A stretch of 64,000 nt of DNA from assembly GCA_022760475.1 (NCBI GenBank), contig JALEFZ010000005.1, positions 1 to 64,000 of the forward strand, read 5' to 3'. Position 1 is the stretch's first letter. The number at the start of each line of letters is the position of its first letter. Source of the stretch: Bacteroidia bacterium (GTDB taxonomy: Bacteria > Bacteroidota > Bacteroidia > J057). Below the pieces are notes generated by a model. It searched no databases. It saw nothing but the letters and a program-made list of their open reading frames with translations, and was not told the origin of the DNA. Shown here piece after piece: positions 42,012 to 51,176 of this stretch. Position numbers and translations under genes: made by a program.

Positions 42012-42452
42012 ATGAAATCGGTTTTTCCCATTCTTATAACAGCAATTGTCCTGCTTTCTTCCTGCGGACAAGATAATTTTACCTTCAGCCACCGCTTCCC
42101 CAGTGAGTGTTGGGGCATTCAGGATACCATACATGTTGCTCTGGAGAAGAAAGATGGAAAAGTGGGTCAATTATTGGTAGATCTGAAAGAAGAATTTCCT
42201 TTTCAGAACTTCTACGTGAAGGTCATGTACACGGGGCCGGATGGAAGTGAAAAAGAACTGTTACTGAATCAGCGATTTGCCAGCGCGGCAGGGCTTTGGG
42301 AACTGCCCAAAACAAATAGCTATTATAGGGTTCCTTATGACGATTTACTGGATTTTGAAGGTCCGGATGGAACCTATAAATGTAGAATCATTCAGTTTAT
42401 GAGGGAAGACGAAGTCTGTGAGATAAAGCAAGTCGCCATCTCTGGCCTTTGA
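42012..42452 (+). CDS. gldH: Gliding motility lipoprotein GldH
   Basis: 146 aa with the lipoprotein signal TAIVLLSSCGQDNF (cysteine 18). The beta-rich body (FSHRFPSECWGIQDTI, FPFQNFYVKVMYTGPDGS, YKCRIIQFMREDEVC) and its place right behind a PSP1/RicT gene match GldH, a lipoprotein needed for gliding and type IX secretion in Flavobacterium. It would sit in the envelope facing the periplasm. The T9SS cargo proteins elsewhere in the window support a working system. Its TGA stop abuts the stop of murF on the other strand. Confidence 0.78.
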   Translation: MKSVFPILITAIVLLSSCGQDNFTFSHRFPSECWGIQDTIHVALEKKDGKVGQLLVDLKEEFPFQNFYVKVMYTGPDGSEKELLLNQRFASAAGLWELPKTNSYYRVPYDDLLDFEGPDGTYKCRIIQFMREDEVCEIKQVAISGL

Positions 42453-43757
42453 TCATAGCTTATCCAATAGCTTTTCCATGGCCATTGACCTTGAACCCTT
42501 GATCAACAAGGTGTCTATGTCCCTTATAAGCTCTCCGAGTTCTCCGATCAGGGCTTCTTTGTCTGCAAACCAATGTCCATTTTCACCAGAGTATCCTTCT
42601 ACGGCATGTCGCATCCTGGGCCCAACCCCTATAAAGAGTTTGGCTTTCAAAGAACTGGCAAATTGACCGATCTCTCTGTGCATTTCTGCTTCTTCATCCC
42701 CCAATTCGTACATATCTCCCAGAATCAGGCCTGTATTTGATCCTTTTTCTGACAGAATGTGTTGAATGGCAGCTTTCATGGAAGTTGGATTTGCATTATA
42801 CGCATCCATCCAAATGGTTAACTCTCCTTTTTTTATAACCTGTGAACGGTTGTTGGTAGACTGGTATGCCCAAATACCTTCCTGGATACCCTCTCTGCTA
42901 ACTCCAAGTTCTGCCGCTACGGCACTTGCCGCGAGGATATTCATGCAGTTGTAACTGCCAGTGAGCCTGGATTTCAACTCCAGCGGACTGTCCCAGCGAT
43001 GCCCAAATACCCTCAACTTCATTTCATGAAGGTCGTTGTTGACCAATTCGTAGTAATAATCAGCTTCTGGGGTTCCATAAGTGATTTGATTGGGGTAGGG
43101 CTGAGCCGCCAATTTGACATTGGGGTCAGCTACATTTACAAAAATGCTTCCCTCTTGTCCTCCTACGAAATCAAATAATGCACCTTTGGTTATTCGAACT
43201 CCTTCCAGGTTGCCTAGCTTTTCAAGATGTGCATGTCCTACGTTGGTGATGAGCCCCATATCGGGCATGGCGATTTCTGCCAACTCTTTGATGTCTCCGG
43301 GTTGATTGGCACCCATTTCGACAATGGCAAGTTCTATCCCTTCTTTGATAGAAAGCAGGGTCAAAGGTACACCTATGTGGTTGTTGAAATTGCCTGCGGT
43401 GGCATAGATCTTTTTCTCTGTTCCAAGGACTGAAGCCAGCAATTCTTTGGTAGTTGTTTTCCCATTACTACCTGTCAATCCAAAAATATTCAACCCCAGG
43501 TCTTTCCTCCATTCGGTTGATAGTTCTTGCAGGCTTTTCAACACATCTTCTACAAGTACATACCTCTGGTCTTGGGCAGGGTAAAAAGCTGGATCATCAA
43601 TAATTGCTATGGATGCCCCAGCGTCAAGTGCCTGGGCAGCAAACTTGTTCCCATCAAAATTTGCTCCTTTTAGTGCAAAAAAAATGTCCCCTTTTTTGAT
43701 TTTTCTAGTGTCTGTGGACACGGAACCATACTTCTTAAATAGTGGCAACAAGTTCAT
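42453..43757 (-). CDS. murF: UDP-N-acetylmuramoyl-tripeptide--D-Ala-D-Ala ligase
   Basis: 434 aa from the ATG at 43757 (MNLLPLFKKYGSVSTDTRKI); three codons further up another ATG exists. The N-terminal domain has VSTDTRKIKKGDIFFALKG, the central ATPase domain GLTGSNGKTTTKELLAS and GNFNNHIGVPLTLL, then VEMGANQPGDI, YNCMNILAA and DAYNANPTSM. These are MurF hallmarks. It adds D-Ala-D-Ala to the UDP-MurNAc-tripeptide in the cytoplasm, the last cytoplasmic step of peptidoglycan precursor synthesis. It stands alone, away from a cell-wall gene cluster. Confidence 0.93.
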   Translation of the reverse strand: MNLLPLFKKYGSVSTDTRKIKKGDIFFALKGANFDGNKFAAQALDAGASIAIIDDPAFYPAQDQRYVLVEDVLKSLQELSTEWRKDLGLNIFGLTGSNGKTTTKELLASVLGTEKKIYATAGNFNNHIGVPLTLLSIKEGIELAIVEMGANQPGDIKELAEIAMPDMGLITNVGHAHLEKLGNLEGVRITKGALFDFVGGQEGSIFVNVADPNVKLAAQPYPNQITYGTPEADYYYELVNNDLHEMKLRVFGHRWDSPLELKSRLTGSYNCMNILAASAVAAELGVSREGIQEGIWAYQSTNNRSQVIKKGELTIWMDAYNANPTSMKAAIQHILSEKGSNTGLILGDMYELGDEEAEMHREIGQFASSLKAKLFIGVGPRMRHAVEGYSGENGHWFADKEALIGELGELIRDIDTLLIKGSRSMAMEKLLDKL

Positions 43758-43973
43758 AGGTATCACTTTATGGGATAAAGTTAGGGATGAGTATGGTTTT
43801 TTGGTAGTAAAAAAGGGGAAGTAGCAGATCTTAGTCCTAATATGTATAGGGAAACTCTTGCTTGGTTAAAAAGACAAAATGAGTTGATATCAGTTAAATT
43901 GTTTCGTCTTCTTGGTGACGAGAGCTACCATTAGTTTTGGAAGAAATGAATATAAATTACGAAATTTAAGCCT

Positions 43974-46307
43974 ATGCGAGTAAGTAATTCTACCAAGTTG
44001 CTAAGCTGCCTGATATTCATAGCAGGCTGTTGGATAAATTCCTATTCCCAGGAGTACCGAATTGGGTCTGATATAGTTGTGAAGGACATCAATGGACAGG
44101 AGTTAAAACGCGCCTGGTCCGGGGGCTTTGATACTGTACATCCCCACAACTTTGACCTTAATGGAGACGGGCGAATGGATGTGGTGATGACTGAATTCGG
44201 TGGCCATTATAAAAGAATTTCTTTTGTCCCCTTCGTCCATGTGAAGGGAACAGAGTTTCGCTATGCTCCAGAGTATGAATACATGTTCGACGATTGTGAT
44301 TGTTTCGAATGGGCAGTTCTACAAGACTTTAACAATGATTCCATCCCGGATATATTTTGTGGGAGGAATCCTGGCTCAAATTTCAAGGTTTACAAGACCA
44401 TTGAGCATTGTCGAGACTCCTTCAGTTTTGTGATCCATAAAGATCCGTTAAATTTTCAAAGAAATTCTGAAGTCGATACCTCCCAAGTTAATCAAGCCAG
44501 AACTGATATTCCTGGTATTGCTGATGTAGATTTTGACGGCGATATAGACATCATTACTTCCAATTCATTCAATGGCCGCCTTACCTACTTCAAGAACCTG
44601 GATGTTGAGAAAGGGAATCCTGTTGGAACCCTTGAGTTTGATGATGAAACTTATTGCTGGGGACATTTTTCAGAAAATAACCTGAATGAACAATTGTCCT
44701 TGGGAGATACTACCAGCTTTGGTTGTGATTTGATTTATCCATGGAGGAGGTCAAGCGGAGCCAGACACTCAGGAACTACAATCCTGTTGGTAGATGTAAA
44801 CGGGGACTCACTCATGGATGTATTTCTTGGGGATATTGAAAGCTATAGACTTACACTTGTCCAGAATCAGGGAAGAAAAATAGAGGCGTTCATGAACAAG
44901 GCTGTTTACAGGTACCCACAAACTGATAGCAGCATATATATGGCAGAATTTTTGGCAAGTTCTTATCTGGATCTAAATGGAGATGGACTCAAAGACTTGG
45001 CCGTTACTCCACATGAACCTACCCCTGATCGCATCGAGACAAAGAATGGGATGGCTTGGTATGAGAATACAGGGATACCAAGTTTGGCCGATTTTAAATT
45101 CAGAGACAGGACTACCATCGCCAGCAGTGGCATAGATGGAGGTTATGAATCCCTACCTGAATTCCTGGATTATAACAACGATGGCAAGATGGATATTTGT
45201 TTTGGCACAAGGTTCTCTACAGACCTAGTTGGTGGGGCCATCAGAACCAGCACTCCTTTTTACATGTATGAAAATGTAGGTACTGCCAGCAATCCTGAGT
45301 ATAGGTTTGTTTCGGATAATTACATTGACTTTAGTTCTGGTCCCCCATTTATCAATACACCAGAACCTGCGGCAGGAGACCTGGACAATGATGGGGATAC
45401 AGACATGCTCATAGGTGCCAGTGATGGTAGAATTTATTACTACATCAACCAGGCAACTTCCGGCCCAACAGCCGATTTTGTATTATCTCCTGATGTATTG
45501 TTGAGAGACAAAAACAATGTCCCAATTATCGTGGTCAACAATGCCGCGCCTGAGTTACATGACTATGATGGCGATGGAGACCTCGATTTATTTGTGGGAA
45601 ATGGTTTGGGAAGGATTTACTATTATCAGAATATAGGAACGGCGAGTTCATTTAGTTTTGAATTGGTTACGGATCGTTTTGGGGATGTGAGGATTCGAAA
45701 CTCCTTCGGAGATACCATCGAGATTGTCCGCCCCGTCATGGGAGACTATAACGGAGACGGTCGTGCCGACCTGATTGTAGGTAGCGAGACCGGCTACATT
45801 GAAATCTGGACAGATGCCTTCCAGGCTTTGCAGAAGCCTCTAAGCGATCCAGATACTCTGATGAATAGACGATTTAGGGCAAGGCTGAGCCCTGCGGTAG
45901 CCAAACTGGATGAGTCTGGAGACTTGACTTTTGTGATTGGAACAGAAGAAGGAGGACTGATCCTCGTTAAAAAAGACACTGCCTTTGGCTATTGTGCTGC
46001 GCTAACAGATACCACAACAGACTCTACAGGAACGGGTACCTTTGTACCTGAAATCGAAGGCGACATATTCAAAGTCTTCCCAAATCCAGTCCAGAACATC
46101 CTGAAAATGGAGTTTTCAAGCGAATTGCCTTTCAATTCACCTAAGGAGGCAGTCATATTTAATGGCCTAGGCCAAGAGATGAGAAGGGTAAACTTCCGAA
46201 GCGATACCTACAACTGGAACCTTCAGGGCATGGATCAGGGCATGTATTTCCTACAGATATCAACAGGAGGTAAGCGCTATGTCCATAAATTCCTGATAAG
46301 GCGCTGA
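43974..46307 (+). CDS. Secreted FG-GAP/VCBS repeat protein with T9SS sorting domain
   Basis: 777 aa with a signal peptide (cleavage after INSYSQ). At least nine calcium-loop-like motifs occur (DLNGDGRMDV, DFNNDSIPDI, DVDFDGDIDI, DVNGDSLMDV, DLNGDGLKDL, DYNNDGKMDI, DLDNDGDTDM, DYDGDGDLDL, DYNGDGRADL), showing a seven-bladed-propeller-like FG-GAP array like that of integrin-type surface proteins. A type A sorting domain ends it (FKVFPNPVQNILKMEFSSEL, MDQGMYFLQISTGGKRYVHK). It should be secreted and likely works in adhesion or ligand binding; there is no catalytic motif. Confidence 0.86.
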   Translation: MRVSNSTKLLSCLIFIAGCWINSYSQEYRIGSDIVVKDINGQELKRAWSGGFDTVHPHNFDLNGDGRMDVVMTEFGGHYKRISFVPFVHVKGTEFRYAPEYEYMFDDCDCFEWAVLQDFNNDSIPDIFCGRNPGSNFKVYKTIEHCRDSFSFVIHKDPLNFQRNSEVDTSQVNQARTDIPGIADVDFDGDIDIITSNSFNGRLTYFKNLDVEKGNPVGTLEFDDETYCWGHFSENNLNEQLSLGDTTSFGCDLIYPWRRSSGARHSGTTILLVDVNGDSLMDVFLGDIESYRLTLVQNQGRKIEAFMNKAVYRYPQTDSSIYMAEFLASSYLDLNGDGLKDLAVTPHEPTPDRIETKNGMAWYENTGIPSLADFKFRDRTTIASSGIDGGYESLPEFLDYNNDGKMDICFGTRFSTDLVGGAIRTSTPFYMYENVGTASNPEYRFVSDNYIDFSSGPPFINTPEPAAGDLDNDGDTDMLIGASDGRIYYYINQATSGPTADFVLSPDVLLRDKNNVPIIVVNNAAPELHDYDGDGDLDLFVGNGLGRIYYYQNIGTASSFSFELVTDRFGDVRIRNSFGDTIEIVRPVMGDYNGDGRADLIVGSETGYIEIWTDAFQALQKPLSDPDTLMNRRFRARLSPAVAKLDESGDLTFVIGTEEGGLILVKKDTAFGYCAALTDTTTDSTGTGTFVPEIEGDIFKVFPNPVQNILKMEFSSELPFNSPKEAVIFNGLGQEMRRVNFRSDTYNWNLQGMDQGMYFLQISTGGKRYVHKFLIRR

Positions 46308-46339
46308 TAACTTAAGAGCTTTTTTCAGGAACATTATTT

Positions 46340-46427
46340 AACCCAAGTTGCCATTGGTGCTACATGTTTTATTTGCTCAAAGGAAATGGCATTTACCTTT
46401 TAAGTGCCCTAATTGGCAACTTGGGTT
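46340..46427. repeat. Long inverted repeat with 14-bp arms
   Basis: AACCCAAGTTGCCA (46340-46353) is repeated perfectly in inverse at 46414-46427, 60 nt apart. The spacer carries a weaker AAAGG/CCTTT pair. It lies just beyond the FG-GAP gene and before its terminator. It could be a small non-autonomous element or an mRNA 3'-end structure. I see no clear target-site duplication. Confidence 0.5.
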
Positions 46428-46446
46428 ACTTATCAAAATAATCATT

Positions 46447-46480
46447 CTGGCGGAGCTCTAAATGGCTCCGCCAGTTTCTT
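46447..46480 (+). terminator. Terminator of the FG-GAP gene
   Basis: CTGGCGGAGC pairs perfectly with GCTCCGCCAG around an 8-nt loop, followed by TTTCTTATATTT. Confidence 0.85.
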
Positions 46481-46596
46481 ATATTTCCTTGAGATTTCTT
46501 CGGGAGAACAGAGATCTATTCATAAATTGCTAATCAGGGGATAAGAAGACCTGGAGAATTGCCCTTGATTACAAGCAATTAAAATTATTACTCGGA

Positions 46597-47484
46597 ATGG
46601 ACATACATACACTCGACTTGAATTTCCTTACTGATGAAGCCATCGCTTCTTTTGTGGTAGAAAGTTCTGATGGACCTGTGCTGGTAGAGACAGGGCCACA
46701 TTCAACATTAAAAAACCTTGAGAGAGGGCTTTCTGACCTGGGATATGGTCTTGAGGACATCAAACATGTCTTGCTTACCCACATCCACTTTGATCATGCA
46801 GGGGCTGCCTGGGCGCTTGCTCAGAAAGGAGCGAAGGTCTATGTTCATCCATTTGGGTATAAGCATCTATTAGCCCCTTCCAAGCTCTACAATTCAGCAA
46901 AAAGAATTTATGGCGATCAAATGGAACGCCTGTGGGGATTGATGGAAGGAATTGCTGAAGAAAATCTGATCTCAGTAGAAGATGGTACTGAAATAATCGT
47001 TGGAGATGCGACATTCATCGGATGGCATACCCCAGGGCATGCCTCACATCACATCGCATGGCAATTGGGAGACTTGGTTTTCGCAGGAGATGTTGCAGGC
47101 TGCAAGATCAAGCAGGGTCCTGTAGTTCCACCCTGTCCACCACCTGACATCAACATCGAAGATTGGCATGCCTCTATTGATAGGATTCTTGGACTCAAGC
47201 CTTCCAGGATTTTACTGACCCATTTTGGGGAGGTAAGTGAGGTCGAAACCCACTTCAACGAGCTGAAGGAAATCCTGCAAGACTGGGCAGCCTGGATGAA
47301 GGTGCCTTTTGAGCAAGGGCGCGATCCCAGGGACGTTACCCCCGAGTTTCAGGCGTATGCCAACGGTCAACTCAAGGCCAAGGGCCTTTCTGAAAAGGAA
47401 GTCGCCAGGTATGACGCCGCCAACCCTGCATGGATGAGCGTAGCAGGTTTGATGAGATACTGGAAGAAAAAGCTGGGAGCCTGA
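46597..47484 (+). CDS. MBL-fold metallo-hydrolase
   Basis: 295 aa, no signal peptide. The HxHxDH motif THIHFDHAG holds His62, His64, Asp66 and His67. Further ligands are in WHTPGHASHH (near 148-157), an aspartate in VFAGDVAG and a histidine in LLTHFGE. This is the two-metal site of the metallo-beta-lactamase fold, close to glyoxalase-II-like or lactonase-like hydrolases. The C-terminal 75 residues are helical and cover the active site. The substrate is unknown. The stop codon abuts that of the opposing mutS-like gene. Confidence 0.88.
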   Translation: MDIHTLDLNFLTDEAIASFVVESSDGPVLVETGPHSTLKNLERGLSDLGYGLEDIKHVLLTHIHFDHAGAAWALAQKGAKVYVHPFGYKHLLAPSKLYNSAKRIYGDQMERLWGLMEGIAEENLISVEDGTEIIVGDATFIGWHTPGHASHHIAWQLGDLVFAGDVAGCKIKQGPVVPPCPPPDINIEDWHASIDRILGLKPSRILLTHFGEVSEVETHFNELKEILQDWAAWMKVPFEQGRDPRDVTPEFQAYANGQLKAKGLSEKEVARYDAANPAWMSVAGLMRYWKKKLGA

Positions 47485-49341
47485 TCAATTCCCGGCTTTT
47501 TCTATAATTCCCATCTGTTCCATTAAAAAGGTGGCATTCAGGTTTTGTGAGATTCCATCCTGGAATTTGTAATCAAAGCTCAGTTTGTCATCTGTGATGG
47601 ACACTTCAAAACGTTTGTTTACTGCCAAGGCTGGATATTCTTCCGCAAGGGTCCCGAGTGAAAGGTCATGTGTGGCAATCATGCCTACACCTCTCAGTTT
47701 GATCAATTGCTCAATGAATCCCCTTGATCCTTTGGTTTTATCCTTGGAATTGGTTCCCCTGAGCATCTCATCTACAATGATAAATATGGGCTTTCCACCG
47801 CCTCTAAGGGAGTCAATGATTTTCTTGAGGCGCTTTAATTCTGCATAGAAGAAGGATTCGTTTTCGGCGATAGAGTCCGTAATTCTGACGCTGGTCATCA
47901 TCTCGATAGGAGCGAAGCGGAAGCTGCGTGCGCAGACTGGCAAGCCCATCATCGCAAACACCAGATTTACCCCTACCGTTCTAAGGAAAGTACTCTTGCC
48001 TGCCATATTTGCGCCGGTGGTAATGATAAATGTACCTGGCTTGGGGAAGTGAATGTCATTATCTACCCGTCTGGAGGGATCTAGCAAGGGGTGCCCAAGG
48101 CCTTCAGCTTCCATGAGGAATTCTACATCAGCTAGTTCAGGAAGGACATATTCTGAATGATTGAACGCAAAGCGTCCCAGGCTGTTGAGGGAATCCAGGT
48201 TCCCAATTTGGGTAAACCATGCTGGAAGGTAAGGCTTATAGGTACTGCGCCATTTTTCGAGGCGGATCATTTGCCTGATGTCCCACATAAAGCAGCCATT
48301 GAGGACAACTCCCATGAGGATGTTGAGCCTTTGGTCGAGCATATATGCTACATCTGCCAATTCCTGAAAGGCTTCGCTGGCAGTATTTCCCTCCTTTGAC
48401 TTAAGGTAGCCTTGATATTCTTTCAATAATTCAGATTCAAAGCCTTCCTTTTCTACCCATGCCAAGAGGGCGCCGTATTTTCTTAACATCCTGGACTTTT
48501 GTCCTACTTGTCCTTGCTGTTCGTTGGTAGCATTTAGGTTAATGCCGGCTACGGATAGTTGTATGAAAAAGATCAAAATACTTGGCAAGAGGGGGAAATG
48601 AAATTCTCCATATATACTGCCTCCACCGATGGGGATGTAATTGAACAACCACAACAATAGGCTGACTCCCAGAAGGGCGGGTAGTAACCAGACCAATATT
48701 TTATACAAAGGACTCTTAGAAAAACGAAGGGGATGATCTACCCACCAACGGATGGCCTTGGTATCGTCGAAAGATTCGTTTTGGTCTTTGGCAATCGCCT
48801 GGAATTCAAGGTTCCAGTCAATCTTTTTGGCCAACTCTGCAATGGCTTTCTGCCTTAGACTGATTTCTTCAGATGACTGTTCCGGGTATTCGATTTGCCT
48901 TACCAACTCCTGCCGCCCCAGAATGGTTCCGGTCCGATTTACCAGCTGCCAAATGGAGTTTTTACCAAAAATATCCAGATCGAAGCTGAATTCATGCTGC
49001 GGATTGATAAATTCTTCACCCTCATCAAATGAAGATAAGTCTCCAGAAAGCCCTGTAATTTCAGCAGTACAAATGGCGATCAATGTTTTCAGGTGATCCC
49101 TCTTATGTGCTATATCTGAGTGTATTTTGACCAGATATAGAAAAAGAATGAATGCAAAACTCCCCGCGAGTAAGCCATATAGTGCATTTATTGGGAACAA
49201 AAAGTAGGTGGCTACAGCTCCAAGTAGAAAAATAGCTAAACGAGCATATGAAATGAATAAAAAGCTTCCCTGAGTTTCATCTAGCTTTTTTTGGTGCTGT
49301 CCTATCCTCTCTTGATAGGCCTTAGTGGTATGATCACGCAT
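47485..49341 (-). CDS. Membrane-anchored MutS-family ATPase
   Basis: 618 aa. The C-terminal half has the MutS ATPase: P-loop ITTGANMAGKSTFLRTVG (about 437-454), ESFFYAELKRLKKI, the Walker B region IIVDEMLRGTNSKDK and an IATHDLSLGTLAEE segment. The DNA-mismatch-binding domain I of MutS and the Smr domain of MutS2 are absent. The N-terminal half has two hydrophobic hairpins (about 32-70 and 215-265) that look like membrane helices. It belongs to a MutS-related group seen in Bacteroidota and Firmicutes. Its role is unknown and need not be mismatch repair. Confidence 0.83.
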   Translation of the reverse strand: MRDHTTKAYQERIGQHQKKLDETQGSFLFISYARLAIFLLGAVATYFLFPINALYGLLAGSFAFILFLYLVKIHSDIAHKRDHLKTLIAICTAEITGLSGDLSSFDEGEEFINPQHEFSFDLDIFGKNSIWQLVNRTGTILGRQELVRQIEYPEQSSEEISLRQKAIAELAKKIDWNLEFQAIAKDQNESFDDTKAIRWWVDHPLRFSKSPLYKILVWLLPALLGVSLLLWLFNYIPIGGGSIYGEFHFPLLPSILIFFIQLSVAGINLNATNEQQGQVGQKSRMLRKYGALLAWVEKEGFESELLKEYQGYLKSKEGNTASEAFQELADVAYMLDQRLNILMGVVLNGCFMWDIRQMIRLEKWRSTYKPYLPAWFTQIGNLDSLNSLGRFAFNHSEYVLPELADVEFLMEAEGLGHPLLDPSRRVDNDIHFPKPGTFIITTGANMAGKSTFLRTVGVNLVFAMMGLPVCARSFRFAPIEMMTSVRITDSIAENESFFYAELKRLKKIIDSLRGGGKPIFIIVDEMLRGTNSKDKTKGSRGFIEQLIKLRGVGMIATHDLSLGTLAEEYPALAVNKRFEVSITDDKLSFDYKFQDGISQNLNATFLMEQMGIIEKAGN

Positions 49342-49604
49342 ATGTGCAAATTAATCCATAATAACAATTGCGACAAATGCCATTAGCTGCAGTCACTTGA
49401 GAAAATAGTTACTTATCACTCTTTATCCTCAGTATTCAGCCTATGTACATAATAAATATGTGGGATATTTAATAAAATGTTTTTCTTCTGACAATAGTTA
49501 CTGAAATTTGTCATGTTCTTTACGCAGAACGAGCACGACCATAAAGGGTACAGCCAATCTCCTTTAGTGGATAGATTACCTAATGAAAATCAAAAACTAA
49601 TTCC

Positions 49605-50105
49605 ATGGTTGACATAGCCAAAATTGTCCTTTTTGATGTAGAAAATTTCCTTAGAAAAGTTCCAAAAGAAGTTTACATCCAAAAAATTCCTCTCCTATCT
49701 TCTTCTTCCATAGGGCAGCACACGCGCCACCTTATTGAATTTTTTCAGTGCCTCGCTCATCAAGCTGGAGAAGAATGTATCTGTTATGACAAACGCCAAA
49801 GAAATCTCCATATAGAGACTGATCCGTTTTATGCGGCTGATTGTGTGGCCGAAGTAGGCGAGTTGCTTACAATGATTCCTGCCCGTAAGCCTTTGAAGTT
49901 GCAGGTGGATTACTCCCTGACTGGAGCTGAATCAAATTTGGTCGAAAGCTGTTTTGAGCGTGAACTGGTTTACAACATTGACCATGCCATTCACCATATG
50001 GCGATCATCAAGATTGGCCTGAGAGCAATTGCGCCGGACTTTGTCGTCCCAGAAGGATTTGGGGTGAATCCATCAACCTTGAGATACAATAAGGTAAAAG
50101 CATAA
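49605..50105 (+). CDS. DinB-like four-helix metalloprotein
   Basis: 166 aa. The DinB/YfiT-like fold has the metal-binding histidines in SIGQHTRHLIEFFQ (near 41) and DHAIHHMAIIKIGLR (near 129-131). Enzymes of this fold act as thiol-dependent transferases or stay uncharacterised. It is the first of three close genes, followed after 9 nt by the ATP-grasp gene. No signal peptide is present. Confidence 0.82.
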   Translation: MVDIAKIVLFDVENFLRKVPKEVYIQKIPLLSSSSIGQHTRHLIEFFQCLAHQAGEECICYDKRQRNLHIETDPFYAADCVAEVGELLTMIPARKPLKLQVDYSLTGAESNLVESCFERELVYNIDHAIHHMAIIKIGLRAIAPDFVVPEGFGVNPSTLRYNKVKA

Positions 50106-50114
50106 AAGAGGATC

Positions 50115-51176
50115 ATGGGAGGAAAAAAATCATCTTTTTGGATAAAACTTAGGTCATGGGAATACTGGCCTGCATGGTTGACAAATATTCCGGTTGGCTT
50201 TTTCTGGTTGTACTTCGCCATTAGGTCTCGCAGCTTATTCTTTTTTAATGCTGCCAACCCAGCTATTGAGAATGGTGGAGTGATGGGAGAGTCAAAAATT
50301 GATATTCTCAATCAAGTAGCCGAGGCCTACAAACCGCAAACCCTTTGGGTTCCTGGAGAGGAACTGGATAAAGTTCATGATAAAATAGAAGCCAGTGGAC
50401 TCCATTTTCCATTGGTAGTCAAACCAAATGTTGGAGAAAGAGGGCTTGGAGTAGAAAAAATAAATAATCAGGCTGCCCTTAATGCCTACCTTAAAAAGGT
50501 ACAAGTAGATCTGATTATTCAGGAATACGTTGATTACTCAGAGGAATATAGTGTTCTGCATTATCGTTTCCCCAATTCCAAGCAGGGAAACATCACTTCG
50601 CTTTGCCATAAGGTACACCTCTTTGTAGTGGGGGATGGAACCTCCAGCTTGAGGCAACTGATCAAGGGAAAGGATCGTGCCCTTCTCCAACTGGACGAAA
50701 TGGAAAAGCGTTATGCCGATCGCATGGAGGAAATTCTCCTAGAAGGAGAGAAGTTGGTGCTTTTACCGATCGGAAACCACGCTCGCGGCGCCATGTTTTT
50801 GAATGCAAATCCTAAGATTGATAAGCAGTTGCTTGATACTTTTGACAAGATCAGCCATCAACTGGAAGGGATTTACATTTGTAGGTATGACTTGAAATGT
50901 AAGGATCTGGAGTCATTGAGGGAAGGGAAAGAATTCAAAATATTGGAGATTAATGGGGTTTTGGGAGAGCCTGCCCATATTTATGATCCTGAGTATTCAG
51001 TTCTTCAGGCTTATCGTGATCTTTTTGCCCATTGGGAAAAGGTCTACGAAATCAGCAAAGAGGTTCATGAGAAAGATGGGGTAGCTTATATGAAGTTCTC
51101 CGAAATGTGGGATACACTTCGCCGCCACCTGAAGTACATCAAGTCTTTCAAACGAAATTTGGCTCATGAGTCTTAA
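50115..51176 (+). CDS. ATP-grasp domain protein
   Basis: 353 aa. An N-terminal part with a hydrophobic segment (YWPAWLTNIPVGFFWLYFAI, about 16-35) may attach it to the membrane. The ATP-grasp fold follows: FPLVVKPNVGERGLGV (near 101-116), IIQEYVDYSEEYSVLHYRFP, and the metal-binding loop FKILEINGVLGEPAHIYDPE (near 275-294). It should ligate a carboxylate to an amine or thiol with ATP; the substrate is unknown. It overlaps the LysE-type exporter gene by 11 nt, so the ligase product or a related compound may be exported (inference). Confidence 0.8.
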   Translation: MGGKKSSFWIKLRSWEYWPAWLTNIPVGFFWLYFAIRSRSLFFFNAANPAIENGGVMGESKIDILNQVAEAYKPQTLWVPGEELDKVHDKIEASGLHFPLVVKPNVGERGLGVEKINNQAALNAYLKKVQVDLIIQEYVDYSEEYSVLHYRFPNSKQGNITSLCHKVHLFVVGDGTSSLRQLIKGKDRALLQLDEMEKRYADRMEEILLEGEKLVLLPIGNHARGAMFLNANPKIDKQLLDTFDKISHQLEGIYICRYDLKCKDLESLREGKEFKILEINGVLGEPAHIYDPEYSVLQAYRDLFAHWEKVYEISKEVHEKDGVAYMKFSEMWDTLRRHLKYIKSFKRNLAHES

